Shown here: positions 10,818 through 19,963 of the stretch, one piece after another
How the letters are laid out: every line of letters starts with the position of its first letter
Position numbering within the stretch: position 1 is the stretch's first letter
Source of the DNA: Asterionellopsis glacialis
Taxonomy: Eukaryota; Bacillariophyta; Plagiogrammaphyceae; Rhaphoneidales; Asterionellopsidaceae
Direction: 5' to 3'
Assembly: GCA_014885115.2 (NCBI GenBank)
Contig: WKLE02005659.1
Coordinates: 1 to 24,486, forward strand
Length of the DNA: 24,486 nt
Program-made: the position numbers and the translations under genes
The notes under the pieces: model-generated
Database searches by the model: none
What the model was told of the DNA's origin: nothing
The model's input: only the letters and a program-made list of their open reading frames with translations

Positions 10818-12938
10818 ATGATGTATCATCATCATCAAGTTGTCCAAAAAATTGTACCAACCATAGTATATAGCTGCCGACGATGTCTGAACAACCGCAG
10901 TAGCATACAAGTCCTTGTACCACGAACATTGTCAACTTGCATGTCAATGTCACCCAAATCAGCAGCAATAATCTATCCTTCTCCTGTTACTAGTCATAAT
11001 AACAACAGCAATATGAACCTCACTAAAAAACGTACTCATCCATGCTTATCGATGCAGCAATATCAATGGTATTCATCGGCAGTGTCAGATCGTAACAATA
11101 GTAATACTGTTTCATCATCAGTCGCGACCAAGAAAAAGAAAACCAACAAGTTAAAAAAAAGTACAAATCAAAATCAAAGCCAACAACAACAAGAAGAAAC
11201 AAAGAAGAAAGTTGTATCATTACCACCCTTTATGAGAATTACAGATTTTTGTAAACGATTGAAACTACCTAAAAAGGCAGTCATGACACATATGGGAGCA
11301 ACACGTGCGAAACGACGATTGCAATGGGAGGATCCCTTAACAGGACGATCCTTTGTATTCAAAAAAATAAACCAATTTGTTGTACCATATGATACCATGG
11401 TATGGTTCCTTCGGGATGTACTGGGTAAATCTAAAAATGAATTAGACATTTATAAAGAAGACCAGTGGGAAAGAACGTTGCGACCATTACCAAATAACAA
11501 TACCGGTAATAGTGACAATAGCCATGATGGCAATCACAAGAAAGATGAAAAGATATTCATAGGCCGCCGGCGTCCAGTTGTAGCAGTGTTGGGACATATA
11601 GATCATGGTAAAACTACAATTATTGATTCCTTATATGGAACTAGAAGTGCAGAACAAGAAGCGGGTGGGATCACACAAGCTATTGGGGCATGGCCTATAC
11701 CATTACGTCTTCATGACCAAGATGATCCTGATCCTGATGGTGTACCACAAGTAGTAGAAACAACATTTTTAGATACACCTGGTCATGTACATTTTTATCA
11801 AATGAGAGAAGATAGTGCACGTGTTGCAACTGCTGGTTTGTTGGTTGTAGCATCAGATGAACATGAATTGCGAGAACAAACCATTGAATCAATCAATTGT
11901 TTGTTAGATATGGACGTACCGTTGGTTGTAGCAATCAATAAAATTGATAAAAAAGATGCAAATCCAAAGCACACGAAAGCCATGTTGAAAGAAATTGGTT
12001 TCCTTGATGCCATTGTAGGTGGAGAAAAGCCTTCGGTGGTGGAAATATCTGCCAAGAAAAAAAACAATCTACGCCTCATGGAAAAGAAATTAGCTCAAGC
12101 CATACTGCGACAGAATTTATTAGCATATGGTGATGGATATCCAGCTGAGGGGATTGTAATTGAAGCATCGAATACACGTACACAGGGTGCATTGTTACGG
12201 ATTGTTCTATCAGCAGGGATCTTACGAGTTGGACAACCGTATGTGAGTGGTAATGTTGTGGGAGTTGTCAAAACTATGTATAATGAGTTTGGAAAGGAAC
12301 AGTTGGAAGAAGCAAGACCAGGACAAGTAGTATATGTGTCTGGATCACTCAAAGGCATTGGTTTATCACAAGTCCCCCCTTTGGGAGAACCATTCTTTGT
12401 TTTAAAGGATCGGAAGGAAGCAGAACAAATGGTTGATTATAGAAAAATGATACAAGAATTGGCGGGGAATCAAGTAGCTGGACCCCCTCTATTCATGATG
12501 GCACAACAATCGCACCAACAACATTCTGAAAAAACAACAGATAATGGTAAATTTGATAATAATGATATAGATGATTTCGAAGAGGAAATCACAGATATCC
12601 GTGATGTTTTAGAAGCTCGTGACAATGAAATGCATGAAGAAGAGATGGGACTTCCAATCATTGTCAAAGCTGAAACAGCTGGTAAACTTGATGCACTTTT
12701 ATCAGCTCTTTCGGAAACTGACTGTGCTCGACCTGTCCGTTCTAGTGTTGGACCACTTGAAGTGGGTGAAGTTGAAGTGGCTTCCCAAGAAAAGATCCCT
12801 GTCATTAGTTATGGACTTGAAGTTAGCAAGCACGTTCAGAGAACTGCAAGTAAGAAAGGTGTTACAATCATCCAAAGTATGGTGATGCATGATATTGTTT
12901 ACGCCATTGTAGATCACGCCCGGAAAAAAGGATACTAG
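10818..12938 (+). CDS. IF-2-like organellar translational GTPase lacking domain IV
   Basis: Single exon, 706 residues, TAG stop. The basic, Ser/Arg/Gln-rich N terminus suggests a mitochondrial leader. A possible IF2-N-like helical segment is at 138-165. The GTPase core is complete: G1 GHIDHGKT (259-266), G2 EAGGITQAIGA (281-291), G3 DTPGH (319-323), G4 NKID (374-377), G5 SAK (411-413). Domain II starts at EGIVIEAS (444-451). Domain III covers about 611-706, beginning LPIIVKAET and ending IVDHARKKGY. Bacterial and mitochondrial IF-2 continue with domain IV, which binds the initiator tRNA; here the frame stops and only 85 bp remain before the next gene, so it cannot lie in a further exon within the gap. 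The usual switch-II and post-G3 wording also differs (VASDEHELREQT). An Asp/Glu-rich insertion (580-610) precedes domain III. ATG at 10818 has A at -3; a second ATG follows at once. Confidence 0.85.
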   Translation: MMYHHHQVVQKIVPTIVYSCRRCLNNRSSIQVLVPRTLSTCMSMSPKSAAIIYPSPVTSHNNNSNMNLTKKRTHPCLSMQQYQWYSSAVSDRNNSNTVSSSVATKKKKTNKLKKSTNQNQSQQQQEETKKKVVSLPPFMRITDFCKRLKLPKKAVMTHMGATRAKRRLQWEDPLTGRSFVFKKINQFVVPYDTMVWFLRDVLGKSKNELDIYKEDQWERTLRPLPNNNTGNSDNSHDGNHKKDEKIFIGRRRPVVAVLGHIDHGKTTIIDSLYGTRSAEQEAGGITQAIGAWPIPLRLHDQDDPDPDGVPQVVETTFLDTPGHVHFYQMREDSARVATAGLLVVASDEHELREQTIESINCLLDMDVPLVVAINKIDKKDANPKHTKAMLKEIGFLDAIVGGEKPSVVEISAKKKNNLRLMEKKLAQAILRQNLLAYGDGYPAEGIVIEASNTRTQGALLRIVLSAGILRVGQPYVSGNVVGVVKTMYNEFGKEQLEEARPGQVVYVSGSLKGIGLSQVPPLGEPFFVLKDRKEAEQMVDYRKMIQELAGNQVAGPPLFMMAQQSHQQHSEKTTDNGKFDNNDIDDFEEEITDIRDVLEARDNEMHEEEMGLPIIVKAETAGKLDALLSALSETDCARPVRSSVGPLEVGEVEVASQEKIPVISYGLEVSKHVQRTASKKGVTIIQSMVMHDIVYAIVDHARKKGY

Positions 12939-13023
12939 AGGTGCTTGTAGATTTGTAACTTTAGTAGCTACTATGGAGGTTTATCATTCTAAAATTGACA
13001 CGCAAAAGTCTCCAAGGTTATAT
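12939..13023. other. Very short convergent gap
   Basis: Only 85 bp separate the stop codons of the IF-2-like gene and the E1-beta gene, so their 3' untranslated regions must overlap. No feature other than shared AT-rich 3' sequence is visible. Confidence 0.5.
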
Positions 13024-14343
13024 TCACTGCGAAAAGTCTACAGCTTTACGGATGGCCTCTAAATTTTTGAATTCGTCTGGAATGTAATACTTTTCAAACA
13101 CGAGGGGGAACGGTGTGTCATATCCACAGACACGTTGTATAGGAGCCTCAAGAGAAAGGAAGCACCGTTCTTGAATTTTGGCTGTAACTTCAGCTCCAAA
13201 TCCACATGTAATAGGAGCTTCGTGACTAACAACCAATTTGCCAGTTTTGTTGACGCTCCGCTCTACTGTTTCTACATCCCATGGTAAGAGGGTCTGTAAA
13301 TCAATTAATTCACATTGAATACCATCCTTTTCAAATGCCAAATCACACGCCTTGGCCAATACATTCAATTGCCCACCCCATCCAACGACAGTCACGTCAG
13401 AACCCTCTCTTAAAACTTCTGCCTCCCCCAAGGGGATTTCATAATCGCCCTCTGGAACTTCTTCGACTGCTGCACGGTACAAAGCCTGGAAATGAATTGT
13501 TGGTGGAAAAACGGAAAGTGAGTTATCTTTCTACTTCACATCAAATTCAAACTCGTTGAGAGAAAGGATATTTATGCCAAGTTGCTTGATCTCTACCACA
13601 CGAAAAATTCAGAAGGCATTGCATACCTTGGGTTCCAAAAATATTACTGGATCTTTAGATCGGATAGAGCGCAATAACAATCCCTTGGCAGCTTTAGGGC
13701 CACGGGGCATGGCAACGACAAGTCCGGGTGTATGTGCAAAGTATGCTTCTGGACTTTGGCTGTGATAGTGTCCACCATGTCCTACAGCACCGCACGGTGC
13801 ACGGATAGTAACACCACCACAATTCCATTGATTACCAGAACGATATCTAAATTTGGCTGCCTCGTTGACAATTTGGTCAAATGCAGGAAATAGGTAATCA
13901 GCAAATTGAATTTCAGCTATAGCAGTCCCTCCCATGGCAGCATATCCAATAGCAAAACCAGCAATACCGTTTTCACTAAGGGGTGTATTAAAGACGCGAT
14001 CTTTGCCAAAGGTACGACGTAAATTTTGAGAACATCGAAAGACACCTCCAAATGCGACATCCTCGCCAAACAACGTTGCTGTGTCATCTGTATGTAAGGC
14101 TATTTCCATAGCATTGTTAACAGCTGTAAAGAGATTCATTTGAGTTCTCTTGGTTGAAGCTAACATTTGATCTAGTTGTTCTCTTCTACCATGGTCAAGA
14201 ATTTCATTTTCATGATTATATTGATGTTGTGGTTGTTCAAGGGATGGTGCTAAGGAGGACAATGACCGGTCAATAAGGGTGACAGCACCAAGTGCTGTCT
14301 TTGGAAGAATCGAAACACTTCTTCGTTGAAGAGTAGCAAGCAT
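13024..14343 (-). CDS. BCKDHB: Mitochondrial branched-chain 2-oxoacid dehydrogenase E1-beta
   Basis: Exons 14343-13627 and 13485-13024 flank a 141-bp phase-0 intron (GTATGC...TTCCAG); 392 residues, equal to my recollection of the human protein. E1 alpha/beta decarboxylates 2-oxo acids from Val, Leu and Ile with thiamine diphosphate and passes the acyl group to lipoyl E2. Typical blocks: [86 protein letters not shown] and DPVIFLEPK before the intron, then [54 protein letters not shown] and [10 protein letters not shown] after it. These distinguish it from pyruvate dehydrogenase E1-beta. The N terminus ([11 protein letters not shown]) is Arg/Ser-rich and suits a mitochondrial presequence. Stop is TGA, which shows that TGA is used as a stop by the host. 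Confidence 0.94.
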
Positions 14344-14920
14344 TATTCTCTTTTCAAGTTGTCCTTAAGACTTTGTGGTTCACCTTTCAAAGAACAATGT
14401 AGGCCGTGACACGGCGTCAAAACCTCAATCAAGAATCAAGAAACGGGAGGAGCAAAATAAGAAAAAGAATTCTGAGACAGGCGGTCCGAGATGAAATGAT
14501 GTCCCTGTTCTCAATTATTTGTGTGTTCTCAGCGTAACTGTTAACCGTTTTTCTGGCCAATGAAATTTGAGAAAAATGAGAACACCGCGCTGAATTTTGT
14601 TTTTTTCACCCTCTCGCAGCTCCCCAGGAAGTGTAGATTTCGGAGGAGTGTAGACTACTGTCTGTAGATTCATCAAGAAAGACTGACTCTCTCTCTCTCT
14701 AGAGAGAGGAGTGACGAATGACGAATGACATCATTGATAATAGAACAACTGATTCGCATCCCAATCCAAAAAACGCACCAGGTCTCCCATGTGTTTTAAC
14801 GAAGAGCCAACCGCAGCGAACCATCAAGTCCGACATTTCCAATAATAACAGAAGCAAACACCAATAAACTTACAAATTGGAGCAATTGAATCAACTTGTA
14901 AAGAGGAGGCACTTAAAATT
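14344..14920. promoter_or_regulatory. Divergent intergenic region E1-beta / GST-N-like gene
   Basis: About 577 bp between outward-facing start codons. Visible features: TGTAGA three times at 14632-14637, 14649-14654 and 14663-14668; a CT tract at 14687-14700 running into AGAGAGAG, which makes the perfect palindrome CTCTCTCT/AGAGAGAG at 14693-14708; and a tandem GACGAAT pair just after it. These are candidate promoter elements by position and repetition only. No gene is seen. Confidence 0.4.
14693..14708. repeat. CT/AG palindrome from dinucleotide tract
   Basis: A CT dinucleotide tract meets an AG tract head to head, giving a 16-bp perfect palindrome in the shared promoter region of two divergent genes. 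Pyrimidine tracts of this kind often sit close to eukaryotic promoters; here that role is inferred from position. Confidence 0.4.
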
Positions 14921-16015
14921 ATGAAACTTTCGGCTCCACTTCTGTTAGCACTTGTTGCGTGTCCTTTGTCCTCGGCATTTGCTCCACTTCCTTCGTTGCG
15001 AAATGTTGCACATGAAGACAAATCACTGTTTCGTAGTGAGCAGAGCCAACAACTCCAAATGGGTTTATTGGACAATTTATTGAACTCCGACAATACAAAG
15101 CAGAAATCGTCACCGAACAAACCAAAAGTAGAGGTACCACCTGATTTTAAAATTCCTGAACCTCAACCCCTAACTCTTACGGAATCAGCAGATCTTGTAG
15201 ATATATTGAAATCATCGGCATCGCTTGCTTTTCGTCTTGGGACGGGTGCATTTGTTTTAGGGTGGAAGATTGATACACTCATGGCACCTGATAATGATGG
15301 AAAGTATGCCTTACAGCTCGGTCCTATCCGTCTTCGCGATTCGAGTTCCGTTTTGGGAGATGCACCTCGTCCAGACCAACCACTTATTTTGTATCAGTAT
15401 GATGCCTCGCCTTACTGTAAACGTGTCCGAGAAATGATTAATTTGCTAGATTTGAAAGTTGAATATCGACCCTGCCCTGGTGCAAGAGGTGGGAAATTTT
15501 CACAGCAATTATTGGAACGCACAGGACGTCAAACTGTCCCTTACTTGATCGACCCCAATACAGGAGTAGAAATGTTTGAATCATCTGATCAGATTGAATA
15601 TTTGTTGAATACGTACGGTCCACCAGAAGCCTCCTTTGATCGGAAAGCATTGTGGCCTATTACCTTTGAGGCATTTTCCATTACAACTGCTACATTTGTT
15701 GCATTGTTGAGGAATATGCCAGGATCCAAACGCCAGACAAATGCTCGACCTGACAATGAAGATATGGAACCATTGGAATTATGGGGATACGAGTGCTCAC
15801 CATTTGTTCGGAATGTACGAGAAAAATTGGACGCCTTGTGTCTTCCTCATGTCATGGTAAGTTGTTCAAGAGGAAGTGCAAATAGAGACAAAATGGTGGA
15901 AAAGACAGGACGTTTCCAGGTACCTTTCTTGGTGGATAAAAATACTGGAATTGAAATGTTTGAAGGTCCCGAAATTGTAGACTACCTAGAAGCTGTTTAT
16001 ACCGTCAAAGAATAA
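14921..16015 (+). CDS. Plastid-targeted protein with two glutaredoxin/GST-N-like domains
   Basis: Single exon, 364 residues, TAA stop. Residues 1-18 are a signal peptide followed by SAFAP, so plastid import is inferred. A linker (about 50-150) leads to two tandem thioredoxin-fold GST-N-type domains: 154-232 (LILYQYDASPYCKRVREM, RTGRQTVPYLIDPNTGVEMF) and 286-361 (LELWGYECSPFVRNVREKL, KTGRFQVPFLVDKNTGIEMF). The family occurs in plants and algae; its function is poorly known, possibly thiol redox or glutathione-linked. Against the CPFC-type active site I expect, domain 1 keeps only the second Cys (SPYC, C166). Domain 2 has the Cys displaced by one position (CSPFV, C292). So classical dithiol chemistry is unlikely. 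A broken copy of the gene's 3' end lies directly downstream. It is convergent with RecQ. Confidence 0.85.
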   Translation: MKLSAPLLLALVACPLSSAFAPLPSLRNVAHEDKSLFRSEQSQQLQMGLLDNLLNSDNTKQKSSPNKPKVEVPPDFKIPEPQPLTLTESADLVDILKSSASLAFRLGTGAFVLGWKIDTLMAPDNDGKYALQLGPIRLRDSSSVLGDAPRPDQPLILYQYDASPYCKRVREMINLLDLKVEYRPCPGARGGKFSQQLLERTGRQTVPYLIDPNTGVEMFESSDQIEYLLNTYGPPEASFDRKALWPITFEAFSITTATFVALLRNMPGSKRQTNARPDNEDMEPLELWGYECSPFVRNVREKLDALCLPHVMVSCSRGSANRDKMVEKTGRFQVPFLVDKNTGIEMFEGPEIVDYLEAVYTVKE

Positions 16016-16043
16016 TTGGATGAAGCCTATTAATTTATCTAGT

Positions 16044-16150
16044 ATGGCGGAAAAGAACGGGACGTTACCAAGTATCCCATGGCATTGAAATGTTTGAGGA
16101 TCCCGAAATTGCAGACTACCTGTAAACTTTCCTACACTGCCAAAGAACAT
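16044..16150 (+). pseudogene. Decayed tandem duplicate of the 3' end of the GST-N-like gene
   Basis: Starting 28 bp after the TAA stop, this stretch resembles the last part of the preceding coding sequence (15893-16015). ATGGCGGAAAAG matches ATGGTGGAAAAG, and ATTGAAATGTTTGA followed by CCCGAAATTG and AGACTACCT matches the parent nearly base for base, ending in CTGCCAAAGAA against CCGTCAAAGAA. About 25 bp of the parent between the two blocks are missing. Small indels break the frame and a TAA falls early, so it is not coding. It may act only as 3' untranslated sequence of either gene. Confidence 0.8.
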
Positions 16151-16243
16151 TTCTTGCATGGACATCATTTTTGATCCAAACAATAAACTTTACACTTATT
16201 AGAGTCTGATGTCGGACTGAACACGTACAGCACTAATTTCTTC

Positions 16244-19200
16244 CTACTGAAGTGATCGAAATTGAGGCTCAGCGCCTACTCTTTTGAGAGCCATGTACCA
16301 TTTGAGTGCCTCGCACCATTCACCAAACTTTTTGATGTCCTCCGGTGATCGATCTTCGTATGGAGTTGTGGCAAAGTCGGGGCCCATAATTGGATTTAAG
16401 AAAGCTGTCATAGTAAATCTTTCTCCGTTATTGCATGTGCTTGGATCTTTCGTAACGTCAATGCCAGATTCAATTTCACATTCCCGTAGACGATCCCATT
16501 GTGCCTTGGTGGGAGGTGGTGTAAATTCAGCTAACTTATGTAGCGGAGTTGGACGGCCCTGAATCAAACCCTCCCAACAGTGGCCAATCACGGTTTTTAC
16601 TTGGATGGGTTTACCGTTTTCAGGAGCCATTGAGATTGTTTGAGCAGTCTCACCATTTGCAAACCGAGTATGTGACGATTCCCACGTAGCCATACCAGTT
16701 TTCTTATTGGGTCTGTAAACTGCATACTTCCAAGCCCCGTTGGGTGGAACAAACATTTTACTAGTGAATACCATAAGTTCTGCGCCGTCATATACATCCA
16801 AATTCTCTTCAGTTTTAGTATGGAATTCATCAATCCATTGTCCGATTGTAGTAACCAATGTATCTACCGCTCGAGTTCTTACACCTGCAGTCACAAGAGC
16901 TTCTCTTTCCACCTTACACCCAGCTGGCATGGTAGCAACTGTATATGCGATGCTTGCAACAATATGTTCTGCAAGGACAGTAGCTGGAGCCACTTGAAGT
17001 TGTTGGGCAGTTTGTGACCTCCATTTCTGAATACGATCGTAGAGATCTTCAAGTTGGGTAACTCTTTCTTCATCAGTTTTACGCACAGCTTCAAGTTTCG
17101 AATGCCACTTCTTGTATGCAGTGATAACTTCTCCTTCTCCATTTTCAACTTCTTGTTTAGGTAATTCTTCAAGTTTAACACCAGCATCCTTGAGTTGTGC
17201 AAGTACCGCCAAACGTTTCTCCTCTTCAATACGTTCAATTTCACGCAATGATGGAGGGACAGGAAGCAAAATTGGAATTTGAGTATTATTCAAAGCTTCT
17301 TTACCCTTGGGTGAGACTTCGTATGTACCCCAAGTTCGAGAATATTTACCAACTTTTTGTGACTTGGTCCCTTGGAATAAATATCCCTTGGACACCAATG
17401 GTGACACCATTTCTCGAAAATATTCCTTGGTACGTTTTTTGCCCATACTACTTCTCATATTCTTGATTTCTTGACTGACAGATGTTGCATTTTCCCACTT
17501 GGAATACCGATAATGCTCTACTATGTTTCCTGCAATGACCTTTTCAATCGTTCCTATAGGCTGTTCGTTCAATGCAGATACAGATCTCAAAATAACTCTT
17601 GCACCTAACGGTCCAAAGTCACGTTCATTATCAGGACCATACCGTACATGATTCTTACAATTATCGCATGTACCACAACGATCTCCAAAGGAGGGTGTTT
17701 CATAAAAGAAATTTTGCAGTGCCTTGCGACGACATGTATGTGTATCAAATGCAAATGTACGCAAGGCATCCATACTTTCCACAACAGCATCTTTGGCTTC
17801 ACCGGACAAGCTGCCCAAATAGAAATCTCCCTTGTACTTGTCAAAATCATTTTCAGTGACATGCATCACACACTCTGCGGGCAAACCATCACGACCGGCT
17901 CTACCAATTTGTTGATAATATTCTTCTACCGTTTTAGGTGGACCAAAGTGAATCACACGTCGTGTGTCAGGTTTATCAATACCCATACCAAAAGCAACGG
18001 TTGCCACAATTACACATGTCCTACCGACTAAAAAGTTCGTATGTGCACGTGATCGAACTTCTGTGGACAATCCTGCATGGTATGCCTCTACTTGTTGCTC
18101 TGTACCATTAAGTTGATGTGACAGATACATTGCAATTTCATCTGCAGCATTTTTGGATGGTACATAGATAATTGTACTTTGACCACTACCACCACCACTA
18201 CTTTTTTGTTCTTTCAATGCTTTGACAAGTGGTTCCAATGCTGCTCGGTATCCACCTGCTTTCTTTTTGTTAACTTGAATGTTCAAATTTGTACGATCAA
18301 AACTTTGACGACATATTTGCGGTTGTACCAGTTGTAAGGATGTACAAATATCTTCTTGGACACGTGGTATAGCAGTTGCCGTTAATGCCAATAAGGGTAT
18401 CTTTTTGGAATCATTCGCATCATGACTCAAGATGGGATGTGCTCGCAATACTTGACCCACTAATCTATATTCAGGACGAAAATCATGTCCCCATTCCGAT
18501 ACACAATGACTTTCATCAATTGCAATCAAGCATATAGGTTTGTAGCGCCGATGCATATCTGCCAAACGATCTAAAAATCCACTAGACACGAGTTTTTCAG
18601 GTGTAATATATATCAATGAATACTGACCCTGCAAGGCTCTCGATTCTTCCATTGGATCTGTCTGTGCAGATCCTAAAAAGGTGGCAAGTTTTTCACCTTG
18701 CAAACCATTTAATTTGTTCACTTGATCTTGCATTAAGGATATCAAGGGTGAAATGACAACCCCCACATGACCTGTATGGAGCGGTGGGATTTGATAACAT
18801 ATTGATTTACCAGATCCTGTAGCCCAAAAGACAGCTGTATCTTGTTTATGTTGTACAATTGCCTCCAATACTTGGAGTTGTCCTGGACGGTACGTTGAAA
18901 AACCAAAGTATCTTTGTAATGTTTGTTCTAATTCCTGAATAATATGTTTCCCTGATGATGTGGACGATGGTGGTGGTGGTTTTGGTGCGAGTGTGGTTGG
19001 TTTCGATACTGGCTTTGTATACGGCATATTTTGCTGCTCCCTGTGAGGAATCCTTGCTTGAGAATCAACATTATCATTGTTGTTGTTATTATGATTTGAT
19101 GGAATACCATTGACTTGCAGTTCTTTTTCATCTGTTTCACTTCCAATGGAAAATTTAGAGTTGGGTGGGAATGGTGATTTTGAAGATGCATGGTAACTTT

Positions 19201-19570
19201 GACTGGGACTTGTTGTTCTTGTTGTTGCATAAAGTGCTGTGGTGGAGGAGGGGTACGAATTTGTCTTCAACCGTTTTGCACTTTGAGTATGCGGAGTCAC
19301 TGAAGCTGCCACCGAAGGGGTCACAGGACTTGGTTGTAATTGTGATTGTTGTCGAACAGCTGCATCGACATCAAAGTCCGCTAGAAATGAATCGTCACCG
19401 AACAAATCATCATTGCTAGCCATCATGATTGTAGTTGGAATGGATGGTTTCTGTTTCCAACCGAAAGTCTTACGAGGTGGACGTAGTGGTTGGAAAGCAA
19501 GTGAGGTGGAGAACAAACCTGTAATGAAGGTAGTCAAAAAGATAATAACAAGATGGCTAGCCCCTCGCAT
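16244..19570 (-). CDS. RECQ: RecQ-family DNA helicase with plastid-type leader
   Basis: Single exon, 1108 residues from the ATG at 19570, TAG stop. RecQ enzymes unwind DNA 3' to 5' using ATP and act in recombination and repair. Residues 7-25 are a hydrophobic signal peptide ending SLAF-QPLRPP, the Phe-type plastid motif, so plastid import is inferred. A Ser/Thr/Pro/Asn-rich linker runs to about 205. Helicase motifs: ATGSGKS (250-256), DESHCVSEWGHDFRPEY (352-368, DESH where RecQ usually has DEAH), LTATAIP, VATVAFGMGIDKPDTRR, and QIGRAGRDG (554-562). The zinc module has C613, C632, C635 and C638. A winged-helix RQC domain spans about 650-762, a coiled stretch about 775-845, and an HRDC-like domain about 845-915. 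The last ~190 residues match no domain I know. Start context is weak (T at -3); the next Met is about 48 residues later and would remove the leader. Confidence 0.9.
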   Translation of the reverse strand: MRGASHLVIIFLTTFITGLFSTSLAFQPLRPPRKTFGWKQKPSIPTTIMMASNDDLFGDDSFLADFDVDAAVRQQSQLQPSPVTPSVAASVTPHTQSAKRLKTNSYPSSTTALYATTRTTSPSQSYHASSKSPFPPNSKFSIGSETDEKELQVNGIPSNHNNNNNDNVDSQARIPHREQQNMPYTKPVSKPTTLAPKPPPPSSTSSGKHIIQELEQTLQRYFGFSTYRPGQLQVLEAIVQHKQDTAVFWATGSGKSICYQIPPLHTGHVGVVISPLISLMQDQVNKLNGLQGEKLATFLGSAQTDPMEESRALQGQYSLIYITPEKLVSSGFLDRLADMHRRYKPICLIAIDESHCVSEWGHDFRPEYRLVGQVLRAHPILSHDANDSKKIPLLALTATAIPRVQEDICTSLQLVQPQICRQSFDRTNLNIQVNKKKAGGYRAALEPLVKALKEQKSSGGGSGQSTIIYVPSKNAADEIAMYLSHQLNGTEQQVEAYHAGLSTEVRSRAHTNFLVGRTCVIVATVAFGMGIDKPDTRRVIHFGPPKTVEEYYQQIGRAGRDGLPAECVMHVTENDFDKYKGDFYLGSLSGEAKDAVVESMDALRTFAFDTHTCRRKALQNFFYETPSFGDRCGTCDNCKNHVRYGPDNERDFGPLGARVILRSVSALNEQPIGTIEKVIAGNIVEHYRYSKWENATSVSQEIKNMRSSMGKKRTKEYFREMVSPLVSKGYLFQGTKSQKVGKYSRTWGTYEVSPKGKEALNNTQIPILLPVPPSLREIERIEEEKRLAVLAQLKDAGVKLEELPKQEVENGEGEVITAYKKWHSKLEAVRKTDEERVTQLEDLYDRIQKWRSQTAQQLQVAPATVLAEHIVASIAYTVATMPAGCKVEREALVTAGVRTRAVDTLVTTIGQWIDEFHTKTEENLDVYDGAELMVFTSKMFVPPNGAWKYAVYRPNKKTGMATWESSHTRFANGETAQTISMAPENGKPIQVKTVIGHCWEGLIQGRPTPLHKLAEFTPPPTKAQWDRLRECEIESGIDVTKDPSTCNNGERFTMTAFLNPIMGPDFATTPYEDRSPEDIKKFGEWCEALKWYMALKRVGAEPQFRSLQ

Positions 19571-19963
19571 CAAAAAGATGTTCTTGTGTAGATGTACTTC
19601 TTATTTCAGCTGGAAGGACCTACAGGCAGTTCAAGTATACACCCTTTTTGCTAGAGAACTTGCAAAGGTTGTTCAATCGTGTATGTTGTCTAGCCTAAGA
19701 CCAGCGACATTCACCTTTTGATTTGTGGATGAGCAAAAGAGTCACGTCCGCTCCGCTCGTGTGGTTTAGTTGTTACTGTATCGATCAAGGTGAGAATCCA
19801 GAAAAAGATCTTTTTGCGTCCCACCTTTTTTGGAGGCTTGAAATTTTTTGGCGCGCGTATGGAGGAGAGAGAACAACCGGGAACTTGCGGCATTGCAGCA
19901 ATGGCATTCAATCAAGAAGGTCAAATTCTTGGTCATGAGACATTATTAGATATGCATTTTTAA
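19571..19963. other. Region upstream of RecQ, with a 34-codon frame next to the retroelement
   Basis: About 390 bp between the RecQ start and the CpG-poor retroelement DNA, so it should include the RecQ promoter. On the + strand, ATG at 19859 opens 34 codons ending TAA at 19961-19963. The peptide (MEEREQPGTCGIAAMAFNQE and onward) has a balanced composition and would be the next + gene if the strand alternation continued. It stops just where element-like sequence begins. It may be the start of a gene cut by the insertion, or chance. No other feature is visible. Confidence 0.3.

Noticed and set aside
19571..19573. TTG one codon upstream as start of RecQ
   Set aside because: An ATG follows immediately at 19570 and opens the signal peptide; TTG starts are not expected in nuclear genes.
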